Source: a virus
IMG/VR virus record: IMGVR_UViG_3300025828_000061
Coordinates: 1-38,243 of that record
Reading direction: 5' to 3' (one strand)
Length of the DNA stretch: 38,243 nucleotides
Part shown: positions 26,001-33,443 of the stretch, in pieces
Position numbering within the stretch: position 1 is the first letter of the stretch
Layout of the letters: every line of letters begins with the position of its first letter
Program-made: the position numbers and the translations under genes
The notes under the pieces: model-generated
Database searches by the model: none
Told to the model about the DNA's origin: nothing
The model's input: the letters and a program-made list of their open reading frames with translations, nothing else

Positions 26001-26287
26001 ACGAGATTAATGCTCAAGCATTGCTAGGATACTCACAGTCTGCGTATAACAACTTGTGGCAATACTATGCAGATAATATGGAATGGGCATGGACATCTGC
26101 CGAGAATGAAAAAGCTAGAATTATGAACTTGGCTATAGCACAAATGAATGCAGACTCACAGGCTGATCTTGCAAAAGCAAAAGCTGATTATGAATCATCT
26201 GCAGGTATTGGCTCTCTTGTAGGCAAAGTTCTTACATCTGACTTAACAGATACACTAGCTGGTAAAATTCTAGGTGGAATATTTTAA
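23024..26287 (+). CDS. Large Gln/Asn-rich virion protein, putative ejection protein
   Basis: A 1087-residue protein. Residues 1-240 look globular (MREMMEMIAGKSVEEIYASG). Residues 240-540 are Gln/Thr/Pro/Met-rich and disordered, with a MYRNNAGMTTSITFVNGQ motif (about 361) shared with the 713-residue protein and GGIV/GGMV motifs. Residues 765-982 are a continuous run of 11-residue repeats rich in Ala, Gln and Asn. The C-terminus ends in an apolar stretch (IGSLVGKVLTSDLTDTLAGK). Its size, helical repeats and position next to two more large internal-type proteins suggest an ejection protein crossing the envelope during infection, although a head-inner or tail role is possible. AAGGTAAAG lies upstream of the ATG. 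Confidence 0.7.
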   Translation: MAEDNNIPAWVDPDYGYNPASPRKPNMREMMEMIAGKSVEEIYASGEDYSDITRLASDLLYGSVGSNEDTRDFTKITEVATDPATGQIDADKFVAATQIATSQMYGGTTVKYQSGGYETDEAGNTVIDDAGNPVELPPSLYIVGGNGTILRGLSGNAEQMTKQLTTFGVQTTDWTGDAMNAMQQSGIDQDKLQTYLNTFGELTNTYTPWDNYQDIWAEEGLVSGVAPMINNFQIVSGQTLSGTSTGTQTTQTGTSATQVTGDQTQQQTGTDTDAVSMAANQAVTTPQQLPQTVSYQMPQGYQGSGFMPTYMDQTGMGMQTLTMSPTTGTGMMNYQPTQTYTMGQPMIQAPQVTQPQQAEVRMYRNNAGMTTSITFVNGQPQTPIPSGFYPVDQQPAGQMPYQPQVPQVQAPTPQPVTPYTPQFNMNQGGIVPPIPTPSGNKFGGFKPEALQRIAQNLGYSGDMGGFDQYLNDNPDKKQKMDNYTTRARQMAEGGMVKKYANGGDTTTVDIQQYDPRVLNQQYIPQQPDLTGLDLPQVQAQLAKTPGLPTGATVVPTGTQLTAGQLVSPYSGQVAGSLALPTALAATQQAMMPMTGQAALMSPVEAAGAVGATVDQTQAAQLQQIAGITAAQQQGTSVANVEAAQGTGILMDNPVQRQIQNGELISGAANAQTAAAFNEEIQAATATPTKQATVQGQLETLMAQFEGGETPAWAAGSMRNAMATLSARGLGASSLAGQAVIQAAMESALPIAQMDAQVTAQFEQQNLSNRQQRAILAAQQRATFMGMEFDQAFQARVANAAKVSDVANMNFTAEQQVALENSRIANTMNLNNLANSQAVVMAEAAALANMDMANLSNRQQAAVQNAQNFLQADLSNLSNQQQTELFKAQQRVQSLFTDQAALNAAQQFNATSQNQVDQFFASLQSNTAQFNAAQSNAQAQFNAGQVNVIERFNAEINNQRDQFNAQNRLIIDQSNAQWRREIATADTAAVNRANEINAQALLGYSQSAYNNLWQYYADNMEWAWTSAENEKARIMNLAIAQMNADSQADLAKAKADYESSAGIGSLVGKVLTSDLTDTLAGKILGGIF
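25316..25969 (+). repeat. About nineteen hendecad (11-residue) repeats
   Basis: Twelve in-phase 11-residue units run from residue 765 to 896 (NLSNRQQRAIL, AAQQRATFMGM, EFDQAFQARVA and so on), then a 9-residue unit, then seven units from 906 to 982 such as QFNATSQNQVD, QFFASLQSNTA, QFNAAQSNAQA, QFNAGQVNVIE and RFNAEINNQRD. The period implies a long amphipathic or right-handed coiled-coil helix. Confidence 0.8.
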
Positions 26288-26299
26288 AGGGTAAGTAAA

Positions 26300-26497
26300 A
26301 TGTATAACGTAGGATTTCAAACAATGAATAATCTAGTCTTGCCTCGTGAGGAAAAGACACAACAAGAAACAAGTACGGGTTTACTTGCACGTAATATGCC
26401 CAGTAAACCCAAGACAAGTGAGCAACAAGTAAGACAACGTGTTGCAAACTATGTTTCTCAAATACGTAAAGCAAGAATGGAATTAAAAAATGGTTGA
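26300..26497 (+). CDS. Small basic protein of unknown function
   Basis: A 65-residue protein starting MYNVGFQTMNNLVLPREEKT, with a polar, probably disordered N-terminal half and a basic helical C-terminus (RQRVANYVSQIRKARMELKN). I know no function for it. Its stop overlaps the start of the next gene by 8 bases, and it sits between the large Gln-rich virion protein and other virion candidates, with AAAGGGTAAG upstream. The frame is supported by tight packing rather than by family knowledge. Confidence 0.6.
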   Translation: MYNVGFQTMNNLVLPREEKTQQETSTGLLARNMPSKPKTSEQQVRQRVANYVSQIRKARMELKNG

Positions 26498-27005
26498 TAC
26501 TCCTAGCCCAATGCTTGACGCACCTATTGCAGGTCAATCTCTTACTGCAGAGTTAGGTAATAGACCTTGGCAACAGCCTCCACAGTACACAACTGTAGAA
26601 GAGGCACTAGAGTTTTACGTACCTCGTTTAGCTAACCCTGAAACACTAGATGATTTATTTGACGTAATGGAAACTGGCGTACCTTTAACCACCATTGCTA
26701 ATGCAATGCAAAGTGCGGGTGTTATGGAAGGTAAGCATAGCCTTGATGTAGGCATTCTTATCATGCCTGTGCTTATTGAAACTATGGCATACTTAGCTGA
26801 AGAAGCTGAGGTAGAATACACTGCAGGTTCTAACGTTGAGGTGGGTGCAGATAAACCTTCACAACCCGCTGTTGCTCTTGCACTGTCTAAAGTACGTGCA
26901 GAACAGGGTCAAGAGCCTGAAGAAGAACCAATGCCTGAAGAGTCAGAGCAAATGGAAATGGAATTAGAGCCACCCAGTGGTGGTTTGATGTCACGGAGAA
27001 CATAA
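26490..27005 (+). CDS. Conserved marine phage protein of unknown function
   Basis: A 171-residue protein. The pattern PIAGQSLTAELGNRPWQQPP, then TTVEEALEFYVPRLANPETL, VMEGKHSLDVGILIMPVLIE and a final GGLMSRR is familiar from many marine podovirus and cyanophage genomes, where the protein lies in the structural region without a known role. It is acidic, helical in the middle (45-110), and has a Glu/Met-rich disordered C-terminal part. The overlap with the preceding gene and the one-base gap to the next one show cotranscription. A virion component or assembly factor is plausible. Confidence 0.72.
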   Translation: MVDTPSPMLDAPIAGQSLTAELGNRPWQQPPQYTTVEEALEFYVPRLANPETLDDLFDVMETGVPLTTIANAMQSAGVMEGKHSLDVGILIMPVLIETMAYLAEEAEVEYTAGSNVEVGADKPSQPAVALALSKVRAEQGQEPEEEPMPEESEQMEMELEPPSGGLMSRRT

Positions 27006-27006
27006 G

Positions 27007-28206
27007 ATGGCGTTTAATTTTGGTGCATTTTTAGGTGGTATGTCACGACAAATTGTCAAAGGCATAGAGGAAGAAGAAGAACGTCAGTTTAAGTTTGATA
27101 TGCTTGCTGAAGAAGAAGCTACACGTATGCGTTTGTCACGTGCCAGTGAACGTAGGGCAGAACGTAAGGCACAAAAAGAGCAAGCTGGTTTACTTAAAGC
27201 AATGGGGTTTTCAGATGCTAAAGCTGCATGGATCATGAAGGGTGGTGCTGCTGCAGTAAACAAATATGTAGATTACGCAACTGCTGCACAGACAAGGGGC
27301 ATTGATCCTGATACAATGTTAGACAGTAGTCTATTTTCATCTGACCAAGAAGACCCTCGTAATGAGGCAGCTATGGCTGCAAGCCTTGGACAACCACGTA
27401 AATACGATACCACTGAACCTTTTAGTATTGACACCGATATAATGACAAGTGTTCTTGGTGAAATTAAAAAGCCAGAGAAACCAAAAGAATATAGTAGTCT
27501 TGAAGCAGGACACGCAGGTACATTTAGCTTGTTACAGGCAGCTAAAGCAGATGGTGATACGGCAGAGGTAACACGACTAGAAGGTGTACTAAAAGAATGG
27601 CAAGCTAAGATTAATGAAGCTAACCCTGAAGTAAAAGACGAAGTATCTTGGTTCAATGAGGATTCACGTTCACGTGTTATACGTGACTCACTTGCTCTTG
27701 CTAGACAGGATCAAGAGTTTAGTGTGGATATGGATGGTAATATTACAAGTAAGTTACAAGGCCGTGAAGGACCAGCAGCTATTGCGAAATTAAATGCTGC
27801 AGCAGACATTGCAAACATTGCTAATGTTGCTGATGGAGTAGTAGATGAACGTCTTATGTCGCAAGCAAATCAACTAAAGTCTTCTGCTTTCAATGCACTA
27901 GATAGATTTGGTCAACGAGTTGCCAGTACTGCAGGTGAAGCTAAAGATATTTCAAGCTATGGATATTTTAAAACTACTAAATCAGAATCTGGTGAAATGC
28001 AAACACAGCCATTTCTTGCTGAGATACAAAAAGCTAATCGTGGTGCCTACAAAGCAGGTGATGTTGTTCTAGTACAACAAAAAGTAAACGGGGTAATGAC
28101 TACTCGTATTAAAGTTTACACAGGCATACCTGTAGCAACAGTACAATATCAAAATAGAACTTTGTATGATTACTTCCATGACGCAGGTGAGTATATAACA
28201 GATTAA
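27007..28206 (+). CDS. Putative internal virion (ejection) protein, 399 residues
   Basis: It begins MAFNFGAFLGGMSRQIVKGI, then a charged helix (EEEEERQFKFDMLAEEEATR, about 22-41) with coiled-coil character and basic Arg/Lys-rich continuation. A Gly/Ala segment MGFSDAKAAWIMKGGAAAVN follows at about 66-85, and the rest is mixed helical. The N-terminus with a Gly-rich apolar start resembles internal virion proteins. It is sandwiched between two large probable ejection proteins and has close gene spacing. I do not recognise a specific family. Confidence 0.55.
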   Translation: MAFNFGAFLGGMSRQIVKGIEEEEERQFKFDMLAEEEATRMRLSRASERRAERKAQKEQAGLLKAMGFSDAKAAWIMKGGAAAVNKYVDYATAAQTRGIDPDTMLDSSLFSSDQEDPRNEAAMAASLGQPRKYDTTEPFSIDTDIMTSVLGEIKKPEKPKEYSSLEAGHAGTFSLLQAAKADGDTAEVTRLEGVLKEWQAKINEANPEVKDEVSWFNEDSRSRVIRDSLALARQDQEFSVDMDGNITSKLQGREGPAAIAKLNAAADIANIANVADGVVDERLMSQANQLKSSAFNALDRFGQRVASTAGEAKDISSYGYFKTTKSESGEMQTQPFLAEIQKANRGAYKAGDVVLVQQKVNGVMTTRIKVYTGIPVATVQYQNRTLYDYFHDAGEYITD

Positions 28207-28215
28207 AGGCACAGT

Positions 28216-31200
28216 ATGGCTGATATAAATCCTTTCTTTTCTCGTGAAAAGACAGAACCTACACTAGGTGCAAAACGTGAAACACAACAGGTTAATCCTT
28301 TTCTTACACGAGAAGGAAACACTAGTGGTTTGCCTACATTAAATATTGAAGATATTTCTGGTGGCAATGCTGTAGCTGAAGCTAGTGAAGAAGAAGTTAT
28401 AGAAACAAAACTAGAACCTGTAGGCACTACTGACTTTGATGATGCGGCACGGTTTATTCGGGACGTAGGTGAGTTACGTGGTGACACAGTAAACATACAA
28501 GAAGAACTTATTAACATTGCTGATCCTGATGTTGAGTTTTCTCAAGAGTACTTAGATGAAAACATTGAAAGACTTCTGCCCCCCGAAGTTCCTGCAGAAG
28601 AACTTGCAGATGTATCCGAGCCTACACCTGAACCTGTATCTGAACCCCCTGTAACGGATGACCTTGAGGCCGCAGAACCTACTGTTGAATTAACGTTTGA
28701 TGAACGTTTAACTACACTACTTGATGCTGAGTATGATCGTATTGAGGAAGATGAAAAGTTTCAACAGGTAATTGAGGCAGAAGCAAAATATCTCTTAGGT
28801 TTTTATGAAAACTATATTCCTAATATACAAAGACGAGTTACAGCAGGTGTTATTACCCAAGAAGAGGCAGATAGACGTATAGCTGAAGGAATGAAAAACT
28901 TCCAAGAACAAGAAGGTTTAGGTATTGCAACTGTTGCATCTAATATTGAAGACGCACGTGAGCTAGTACGTAATAAATACTATGACAGGGCAAACAAACT
29001 AAAAGCTAAGACACTAGCTCGTCTTGAAAACCGTAATGTTGTAACGAGAAACTTATCCAGTACTCTATTAGAACAGGTAGAAGACGGTAACCTTACATTA
29101 AACCAATTAAATCTTATTGTTGGATTAGACGAATGGTTTGATCCAGTCACTACTGCTGTAGAAATACCACACAACTTTGCAGATGTACAAGAAAGTATTC
29201 GTGATGGTGACTTAAAAGGTGCTGCAGTAAATAGTGGTATAGGAGTACTAAACATTGTTGCGTCTATTCCACTTGCTAAACTATTTACTAAAGGTATCAG
29301 TAGTGGTTGGAAAGCATTAAGTGGTGGCAGGGGTGCATATCACGATGTGCAAGAGGCTCTTGCCAGAGAAACAGATCGTGCCATTGAGATACGTAAAGTT
29401 GCCGCAGACACTGCCAATAAAAACAAAGACATTCGTAACCAACTAATCAGAGAGTTTGAAGAACGTTTTAAAGTTACTATCTCTCAAGCAGATGAGGCTG
29501 GTGATCTTACGGTTGACCCACAACTAGTACGTGAGACAGGCAAGAAGAAAGTCAGTGAATACTATAGTGACATGGGTTATGTAGGCAATGATGGTAAGAC
29601 TGTCAAACTTACAGACTATGCAATCAATGATGACTCACTTGCTATACCTATCCTTGATCCAGAAAAGATGGATATGTTTGTGGCTACAGTCGCAGGGCTA
29701 AAGAATAACCCTGAGTTTGCTAAAGCATTACAAACAACTGGAGATGAACGTCTTGTAGATAAGTTATTTGACTTAACATTAAACAAAGAACTATTAGGAT
29801 CAGAGGAACTTCTTAGTGAACTAACAAAGAATGGTCTGTCATTTGAAGAATACGTTCTTGGTGTTGTTGGATCAGGATCACAAGCTGGTAAGTTACTTAA
29901 CCAGTTGTCGCAGATTAAACGTTACAAACCTGCAAGTGTAAAAGAAGCACAAGAAGTACGTGCTAAAGTAGAAACACAGAAAGCATTAGGTAAACTGTGG
30001 GCAAGTACGGTATTACGTACAGAAAATATTCGTCGTGGCCTTATGGTTTCGTCACTAGCTACTGCTGCTCGTAACCTTCAGTCAGCAGGTATTCGTGCTC
30101 CTATGGAATCACTAGCAGATGTAATGGACACTGCTATCATTACTTATGGTAAGGCTCGTACCTCTGGTAAGACACGTGCAGATGCAGTCGCAGACTTTGC
30201 AAGTTCCATCAATCCACTTGTACGTGACGGTACATGGTCAGGTGCATTCAACAACATGCGTTATATGTTCATGGAACAAGGACGTGCAGAAGAGTTTACT
30301 AATTACATTCTTGATCGTCCTGAACTTGCAGAACAGTTTGAACGTATGTTCAACAACATTAATGAAATCCAAGAATATACAGGCCGTGGTCAGGCACAGA
30401 CACTAGTAGGTAAAGGCGCAGATAACGTTGCATCACGTGTGGAAGATTTTGTGTGGGCAGTCAATGGACCTAACCGTTGGCAAGAACACATGGTACGCCG
30501 TGCTACATTCCTTGGTGAACTAGAACGTCAGGTTAAACTTAACTGGGACATGGACTTACAGACTGCCTTGAAAGAAGGTAAGATACAGGACATGCTAAAC
30601 GATGCATCTAATGTTCGTCCTGAAGGTGGTACATCGTTCTTGACTATGGTTGAGACTGCTACAAACAAAGCACTGGATGTTACGTATGCCAAGCAGCCTG
30701 ACTTTGCACCATTCAAAGCTACGTCAGAGGCTATAACTAAATCTGGCCTTACTGTTGTAGTACCCTTCCCTCGTTTTATGTTTAACTCAATGGAATACAT
30801 GGCACAGAATGCAGGTGGTGCATTGCTTGTACCTATTCGTAAGGCTGTAAGTAAAGAGTCACGTGCTGCAGGGCTTACTGCTCGTGATCGTCAAGACATC
30901 ACACGTAACTTGGTAGGCATTGCGACTATGGCATCTTACTATCAGGTACGTAAAGAGTTTGGTACTGAGGATTACACATCTGTAACCTACGAAGATCAAC
31001 AGGTTGACTTATCTGCACAGTATCCTATGCGACAGATTGGTTGGGTTGTTGAGTTTGAAAGACGTAGACAGGAAGGTACTCTAGAAACATGGTACGGCAT
31101 GGACATGGAAGAGATTACCGAAACATGGCTAGGTACTAACGCACGTACAGGTACAGGTAACGTATTCCTTGAAGAGATCATGGCAGGTATACGTGGCACT

Positions 31201-31986
31201 GAGGACATTATTGACGATGAAAAACGTTCTAAAGCAATCGGACGTTTTGTTGGTCAGTATGCAAACACTTTCTTGACACCCATATTCCAGATGGCAGAGG
31301 CACAACGTATCCAAGGCATTCGTGGTGAAGAAGCTAAAGACTTCAAAGGAAGTATCACACGTGAAGCTGATCTGCCTTATGCAGGTGAGTCAGCATTTGT
31401 CCGTTCATTCTATGAACAGATGGCACAACGTGGGTTAGCTGCACCGTCATTTGAGGAAGAGCTACCACAACGTGTATCCATTGATCAAGGTAAAGTACAA
31501 CGCCCAGATAGTGGTGCGAGGCTATATGCGGGTCTTACACTACGGGAACGTGATTCAGATGTACGTGAGTACCTGAGAGAGATTGGCTACTCTGACGCAA
31601 CGTATCAGCTTGGTAGTAAGTCACGTATACCAGAGAATAAAATTGCTGAGAATGAATTTATCAGTAACATATTCCCTACAATGGTAAACTTAGCAAAAGA
31701 ATTTGCTACTTCTGAAGGTAAAACTAAAAAAGAGCAGCATATTATTGCACGTAAGTTTATCAAAGAGGCAGCTACAGATTTACGTGAAGAGTTTAATGAC
31801 CCTGCACTGGGTGGTGCATCACCACTTGCGATTGTTGCGGATCAGCTAGGACGTTTATCTAAAGAAGATCGTGCCTACGGTATACAAATGTTTAAATCGT
31901 ACAACGAAGGACGACTGCCTGACATAACTAGCTTACAGAATATGAATGCAGTATTAGAATACAGTAAAATGTCATTCTTAAAGTAA
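28216..31986 (+). CDS. Very large internal virion / ejection protein
   Basis: A 1256-residue protein at the end of the structural module, the usual place and size of the largest ejection protein in short-tailed phages (T7 gp16 is about 1300). The N-terminal 170 residues are acidic and disordered and repeat a NPFFSREK / NPFLTREG motif (6-13 and 27-34). Long helical regions follow, with an apolar stretch at about 335-365 (NSGIGVLNIVASIPLAKLFT) and another at about 840-880 (SGLTVVVPFPRFMFNSMEYM), possibly membrane-inserting. I see no transglycosylase or peptidase motif. It ends at the bidirectional terminator. The role is inferred from place and size. Confidence 0.65.
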   Translation: MADINPFFSREKTEPTLGAKRETQQVNPFLTREGNTSGLPTLNIEDISGGNAVAEASEEEVIETKLEPVGTTDFDDAARFIRDVGELRGDTVNIQEELINIADPDVEFSQEYLDENIERLLPPEVPAEELADVSEPTPEPVSEPPVTDDLEAAEPTVELTFDERLTTLLDAEYDRIEEDEKFQQVIEAEAKYLLGFYENYIPNIQRRVTAGVITQEEADRRIAEGMKNFQEQEGLGIATVASNIEDARELVRNKYYDRANKLKAKTLARLENRNVVTRNLSSTLLEQVEDGNLTLNQLNLIVGLDEWFDPVTTAVEIPHNFADVQESIRDGDLKGAAVNSGIGVLNIVASIPLAKLFTKGISSGWKALSGGRGAYHDVQEALARETDRAIEIRKVAADTANKNKDIRNQLIREFEERFKVTISQADEAGDLTVDPQLVRETGKKKVSEYYSDMGYVGNDGKTVKLTDYAINDDSLAIPILDPEKMDMFVATVAGLKNNPEFAKALQTTGDERLVDKLFDLTLNKELLGSEELLSELTKNGLSFEEYVLGVVGSGSQAGKLLNQLSQIKRYKPASVKEAQEVRAKVETQKALGKLWASTVLRTENIRRGLMVSSLATAARNLQSAGIRAPMESLADVMDTAIITYGKARTSGKTRADAVADFASSINPLVRDGTWSGAFNNMRYMFMEQGRAEEFTNYILDRPELAEQFERMFNNINEIQEYTGRGQAQTLVGKGADNVASRVEDFVWAVNGPNRWQEHMVRRATFLGELERQVKLNWDMDLQTALKEGKIQDMLNDASNVRPEGGTSFLTMVETATNKALDVTYAKQPDFAPFKATSEAITKSGLTVVVPFPRFMFNSMEYMAQNAGGALLVPIRKAVSKESRAAGLTARDRQDITRNLVGIATMASYYQVRKEFGTEDYTSVTYEDQQVDLSAQYPMRQIGWVVEFERRRQEGTLETWYGMDMEEITETWLGTNARTGTGNVFLEEIMAGIRGTEDIIDDEKRSKAIGRFVGQYANTFLTPIFQMAEAQRIQGIRGEEAKDFKGSITREADLPYAGESAFVRSFYEQMAQRGLAAPSFEEELPQRVSIDQGKVQRPDSGARLYAGLTLRERDSDVREYLREIGYSDATYQLGSKSRIPENKIAENEFISNIFPTMVNLAKEFATSEGKTKKEQHIIARKFIKEAATDLREEFNDPALGGASPLAIVADQLGRLSKEDRAYGIQMFKSYNEGRLPDITSLQNMNAVLEYSKMSFLK

Positions 31987-31988
31987 AT

Positions 31989-32024
31989 AAAAAGGGCGGC
32001 TTAATTGCCGCCCGATTAGTTTTT
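31989..32024. terminator. Bidirectional intrinsic terminator between convergent modules
   Basis: A perfect GC-rich stem, GGGCGGC (31994-32000) and GCCGCCC (32007-32013), with loop TTAATT. Toward + the T run comes a few bases later (32020-32024); toward - the stem is immediately followed by five T (from A at 31989-31993). It lies 8 bases after the last + gene, and its right edge meets the stop of the - strand MazG gene, so it ends both transcripts. Confidence 0.9.
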
Positions 32025-32388
32025 ACCGCTTGTCTCCACTACCAGAGAGGACACCCCTTACCTTTCGGTCATGTAGCTTACGTAAATTATTCCTCGCAAG
32101 CTCAGTCATGTCTACATTTAGATCACGACATAGTGCAGCAATGTACCACAGACAATCTCCCACTTCGTCTGCTATTGCTTCACGATCAAACTTCCCATCA
32201 CGTAAAATCTTTTTGACTTTATTAGCAACCTCACCTGCCTCTGCCGCCAAACCTAGTGCAGGATAGATTACTTGATGTTCATGTTTATAGATCGCAGTCT
32301 CCGATGCCATATCTTGATATGACTTGAAGTTTAGGTTTTCATATTTACTTTCCATAAATGCTCTAGCCTCTTCCTGTAAGTTGTTCAT
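32023..32388 (-). CDS. MazG-like nucleoside triphosphate pyrophosphohydrolase
   Basis: A 121-residue all-helical NTP-PPase domain. The metal-binding motifs are clear: LAAEAGEV with E50 and E53, and DEVGDCLWY with E75 and D78. Phage MazG enzymes hydrolyse (d)NTPs, and roles in clearing unusual nucleotides or affecting ppGpp have been proposed. The start at 32388 is the first ATG after AAGGAG, but with only one base between; ATG 32355 (residue 12) is an alternative that keeps the whole domain. It is the last gene of the - strand module and overlaps the preceding small gene. The stop lies at the terminator. Confidence 0.88.
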   Translation of the reverse strand: MNNLQEEARAFMESKYENLNFKSYQDMASETAIYKHEHQVIYPALGLAAEAGEVANKVKKILRDGKFDREAIADEVGDCLWYIAALCRDLNVDMTELARNNLRKLHDRKVRGVLSGSGDKR

Positions 32389-32587
32389 ACTCCTTCACCC
32401 GTTTTAACTGCTCGTAGTAGGCTTTGTTAAACCCACGTTCCCACTCCCTGTATTGCATTGTATCATCAGGGAATGGATTAACGACACGCCCCTGTCGAAA
32501 ATCTTTATAGCCTTTCTCGTGTTGAAATTTTAACGGTGCATCATATTTGCCAAGGCCACGTTCTTTGCGAGTTAGTTGTTTTTTCAT
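32363..32587 (-). CDS. RMF-like small basic protein
   Basis: 74 residues, starting [20 protein letters not shown]. The core [20 protein letters not shown], then [14 protein letters not shown], follows the ribosome modulation factor pattern (RGYxxGxxG...xPY...R..WxxGWxxA). In bacteria RMF binds ribosomes and makes inactive 100S dimers. A phage copy might steer host ribosomes, or it might only share the fold. The ATG at 32587 is chosen because GGAG lies 7 bases upstream; the ATG at 32593 is just one base from it. It overlaps the MazG gene by 26 bases. The family call is by eye. Confidence 0.6.
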   Translation of the reverse strand: MKKQLTRKERGLGKYDAPLKFQHEKGYKDFRQGRVVNPFPDDTMQYREWERGFNKAYYEQLKRVKEYEQLTGRG

Positions 32588-32598
32588 ATGCATTCTCC

Positions 32599-33045
32599 TT
32601 ATGCTACGTTGATTAGTTCTGCTTCTGTATATGGAATGTGGTAGAACAGTTCACCCTTCAGGATGTTACGTCCATGTGCCTCACGTAGACGATCCTCTGT
32701 CAGGCTTGTATCCTTGATACGCCAAGCTTGCTTCATATCTTTACGGAAGATATAGAAGTTAAGCACTCCATTCTCCCCCTCATACTTTGCAAGTAAACGT
32801 CCCTTACGTTCAGGAATACGAATGTCCTTCCAGTGTGTAGGCCACTCCTCTTTCCATGCCAGTTTAACCTCTGCCTCATTGAAATATGTATAATCATTTT
32901 TCTTTGAGACAATATCTACATTGTAATCCTCTTGTGCATTTTCAATATCATGCCCTGCACTAACTAGGTATTCCACTAGTTTATCTTTTGCAGGGGCATC
33001 ATATGCTTCATACAATGCACGGCTAAATTGCTTACGAGTTCCCAT
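32599..33045 (-). CDS. PD-(D/E)XK nuclease-like protein
   Basis: A 148-residue protein with a possible nuclease core: YNVDIV (D44) and NEAEVK with E59 and K61, which fits the D...ExK pattern of PD-(D/E)XK nucleases. After it comes RIPERKGRLLAKY, a basic stretch likely to contact DNA. The protein resembles small proteins in marine phages lacking a defined function. GGAG lies 7 bases before the ATG. It overlaps the end of the glutaredoxin gene and is followed by the RMF-like gene. Structural membership in the family is an inference from three residues. Confidence 0.5.
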   Translation of the reverse strand: MGTRKQFSRALYEAYDAPAKDKLVEYLVSAGHDIENAQEDYNVDIVSKKNDYTYFNEAEVKLAWKEEWPTHWKDIRIPERKGRLLAKYEGENGVLNFYIFRKDMKQAWRIKDTSLTEDRLREAHGRNILKGELFYHIPYTEAELINVA

Positions 33046-33262
33046 TTAAATACTCCTTCAGTTCTGTGTACCCACCGATATGATCACCATTGTGAAATAT
33101 CTGAGGTACTGTTGTTATACTTGATCGTTTCAGTAAATACAATAGCCATTTACTTGATGGCGATTGAATGTTGTATTCCACAAAGGTTTGGTTATGTCCC
33201 TGTAGTAAAGCTTTTGCATCATCACAAAAGTTACATTGATCACGGCTAATTATCGTCCACAT
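33032..33262 (-). CDS. Glutaredoxin
   Basis: A 76-residue thiol oxidoreductase. The redox motif CNFC is at residues 10-13, the cis-Pro motif TVPQIF at 51-56 and the GGYTEL glutathione-site motif at 63-68. It probably re-reduces the phage ribonucleotide reductase encoded two genes upstream. I choose ATG 33262, preceded by GGAG with 5 bases spacing; a TTG-started frame from 33283 would add seven residues without need. The gene overlaps both neighbours (17 and 14 bases). The length is short but complete for a glutaredoxin. Confidence 0.93.
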   Translation of the reverse strand: MWTIISRDQCNFCDDAKALLQGHNQTFVEYNIQSPSSKWLLYLLKRSSITTVPQIFHNGDHIGGYTELKEYLNGNS

Positions 33263-33443
33263 CTTTTCTCCATAATAGTTCAAACAATAGTTTCTTTTGT
33301 TCGTACTCTGACATGATCATCCAATTACGTATCTCGTCAATAGTACGATAACACCCTGTGCAGTATCCATCGTTACCAATCCGACAGACCTTTACACAGG
33401 GTGAAGGTATAGTGCCTATGCTCCGATGTCCACGATTTCGCAT
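33246..33443 (-). CDS. DUF1289 protein with four-cysteine motif
   Basis: A 65-residue protein. Residues 13-44 (PSPCVKVCRIG then GYCTGCYRTIDEIRNWMIM) match the DUF1289 pattern SPCxxxC...CxGCxRTxxEIxxW, a small proteobacterial family with an unproven metal or Fe-S binding role. C16, C20, C28 and C31 are the candidate ligands. Its ATG lies inside the end of the RNR gene (28-base overlap), and it overlaps the glutaredoxin gene, so it is part of a redox cluster. An accessory in redox or metal handling is an inference. Confidence 0.8.
   Translation of the reverse strand: MRNRGHRSIGTIPSPCVKVCRIGNDGYCTGCYRTIDEIRNWMIMSEYEQKKLLFELLWRKDVDDN

Noticed and set aside
33270-33283. Longer glutaredoxin starting at TTG 33283
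   Set aside because: The extra seven residues are not part of the glutaredoxin fold, and ATG 33262 has a properly placed GGAG.
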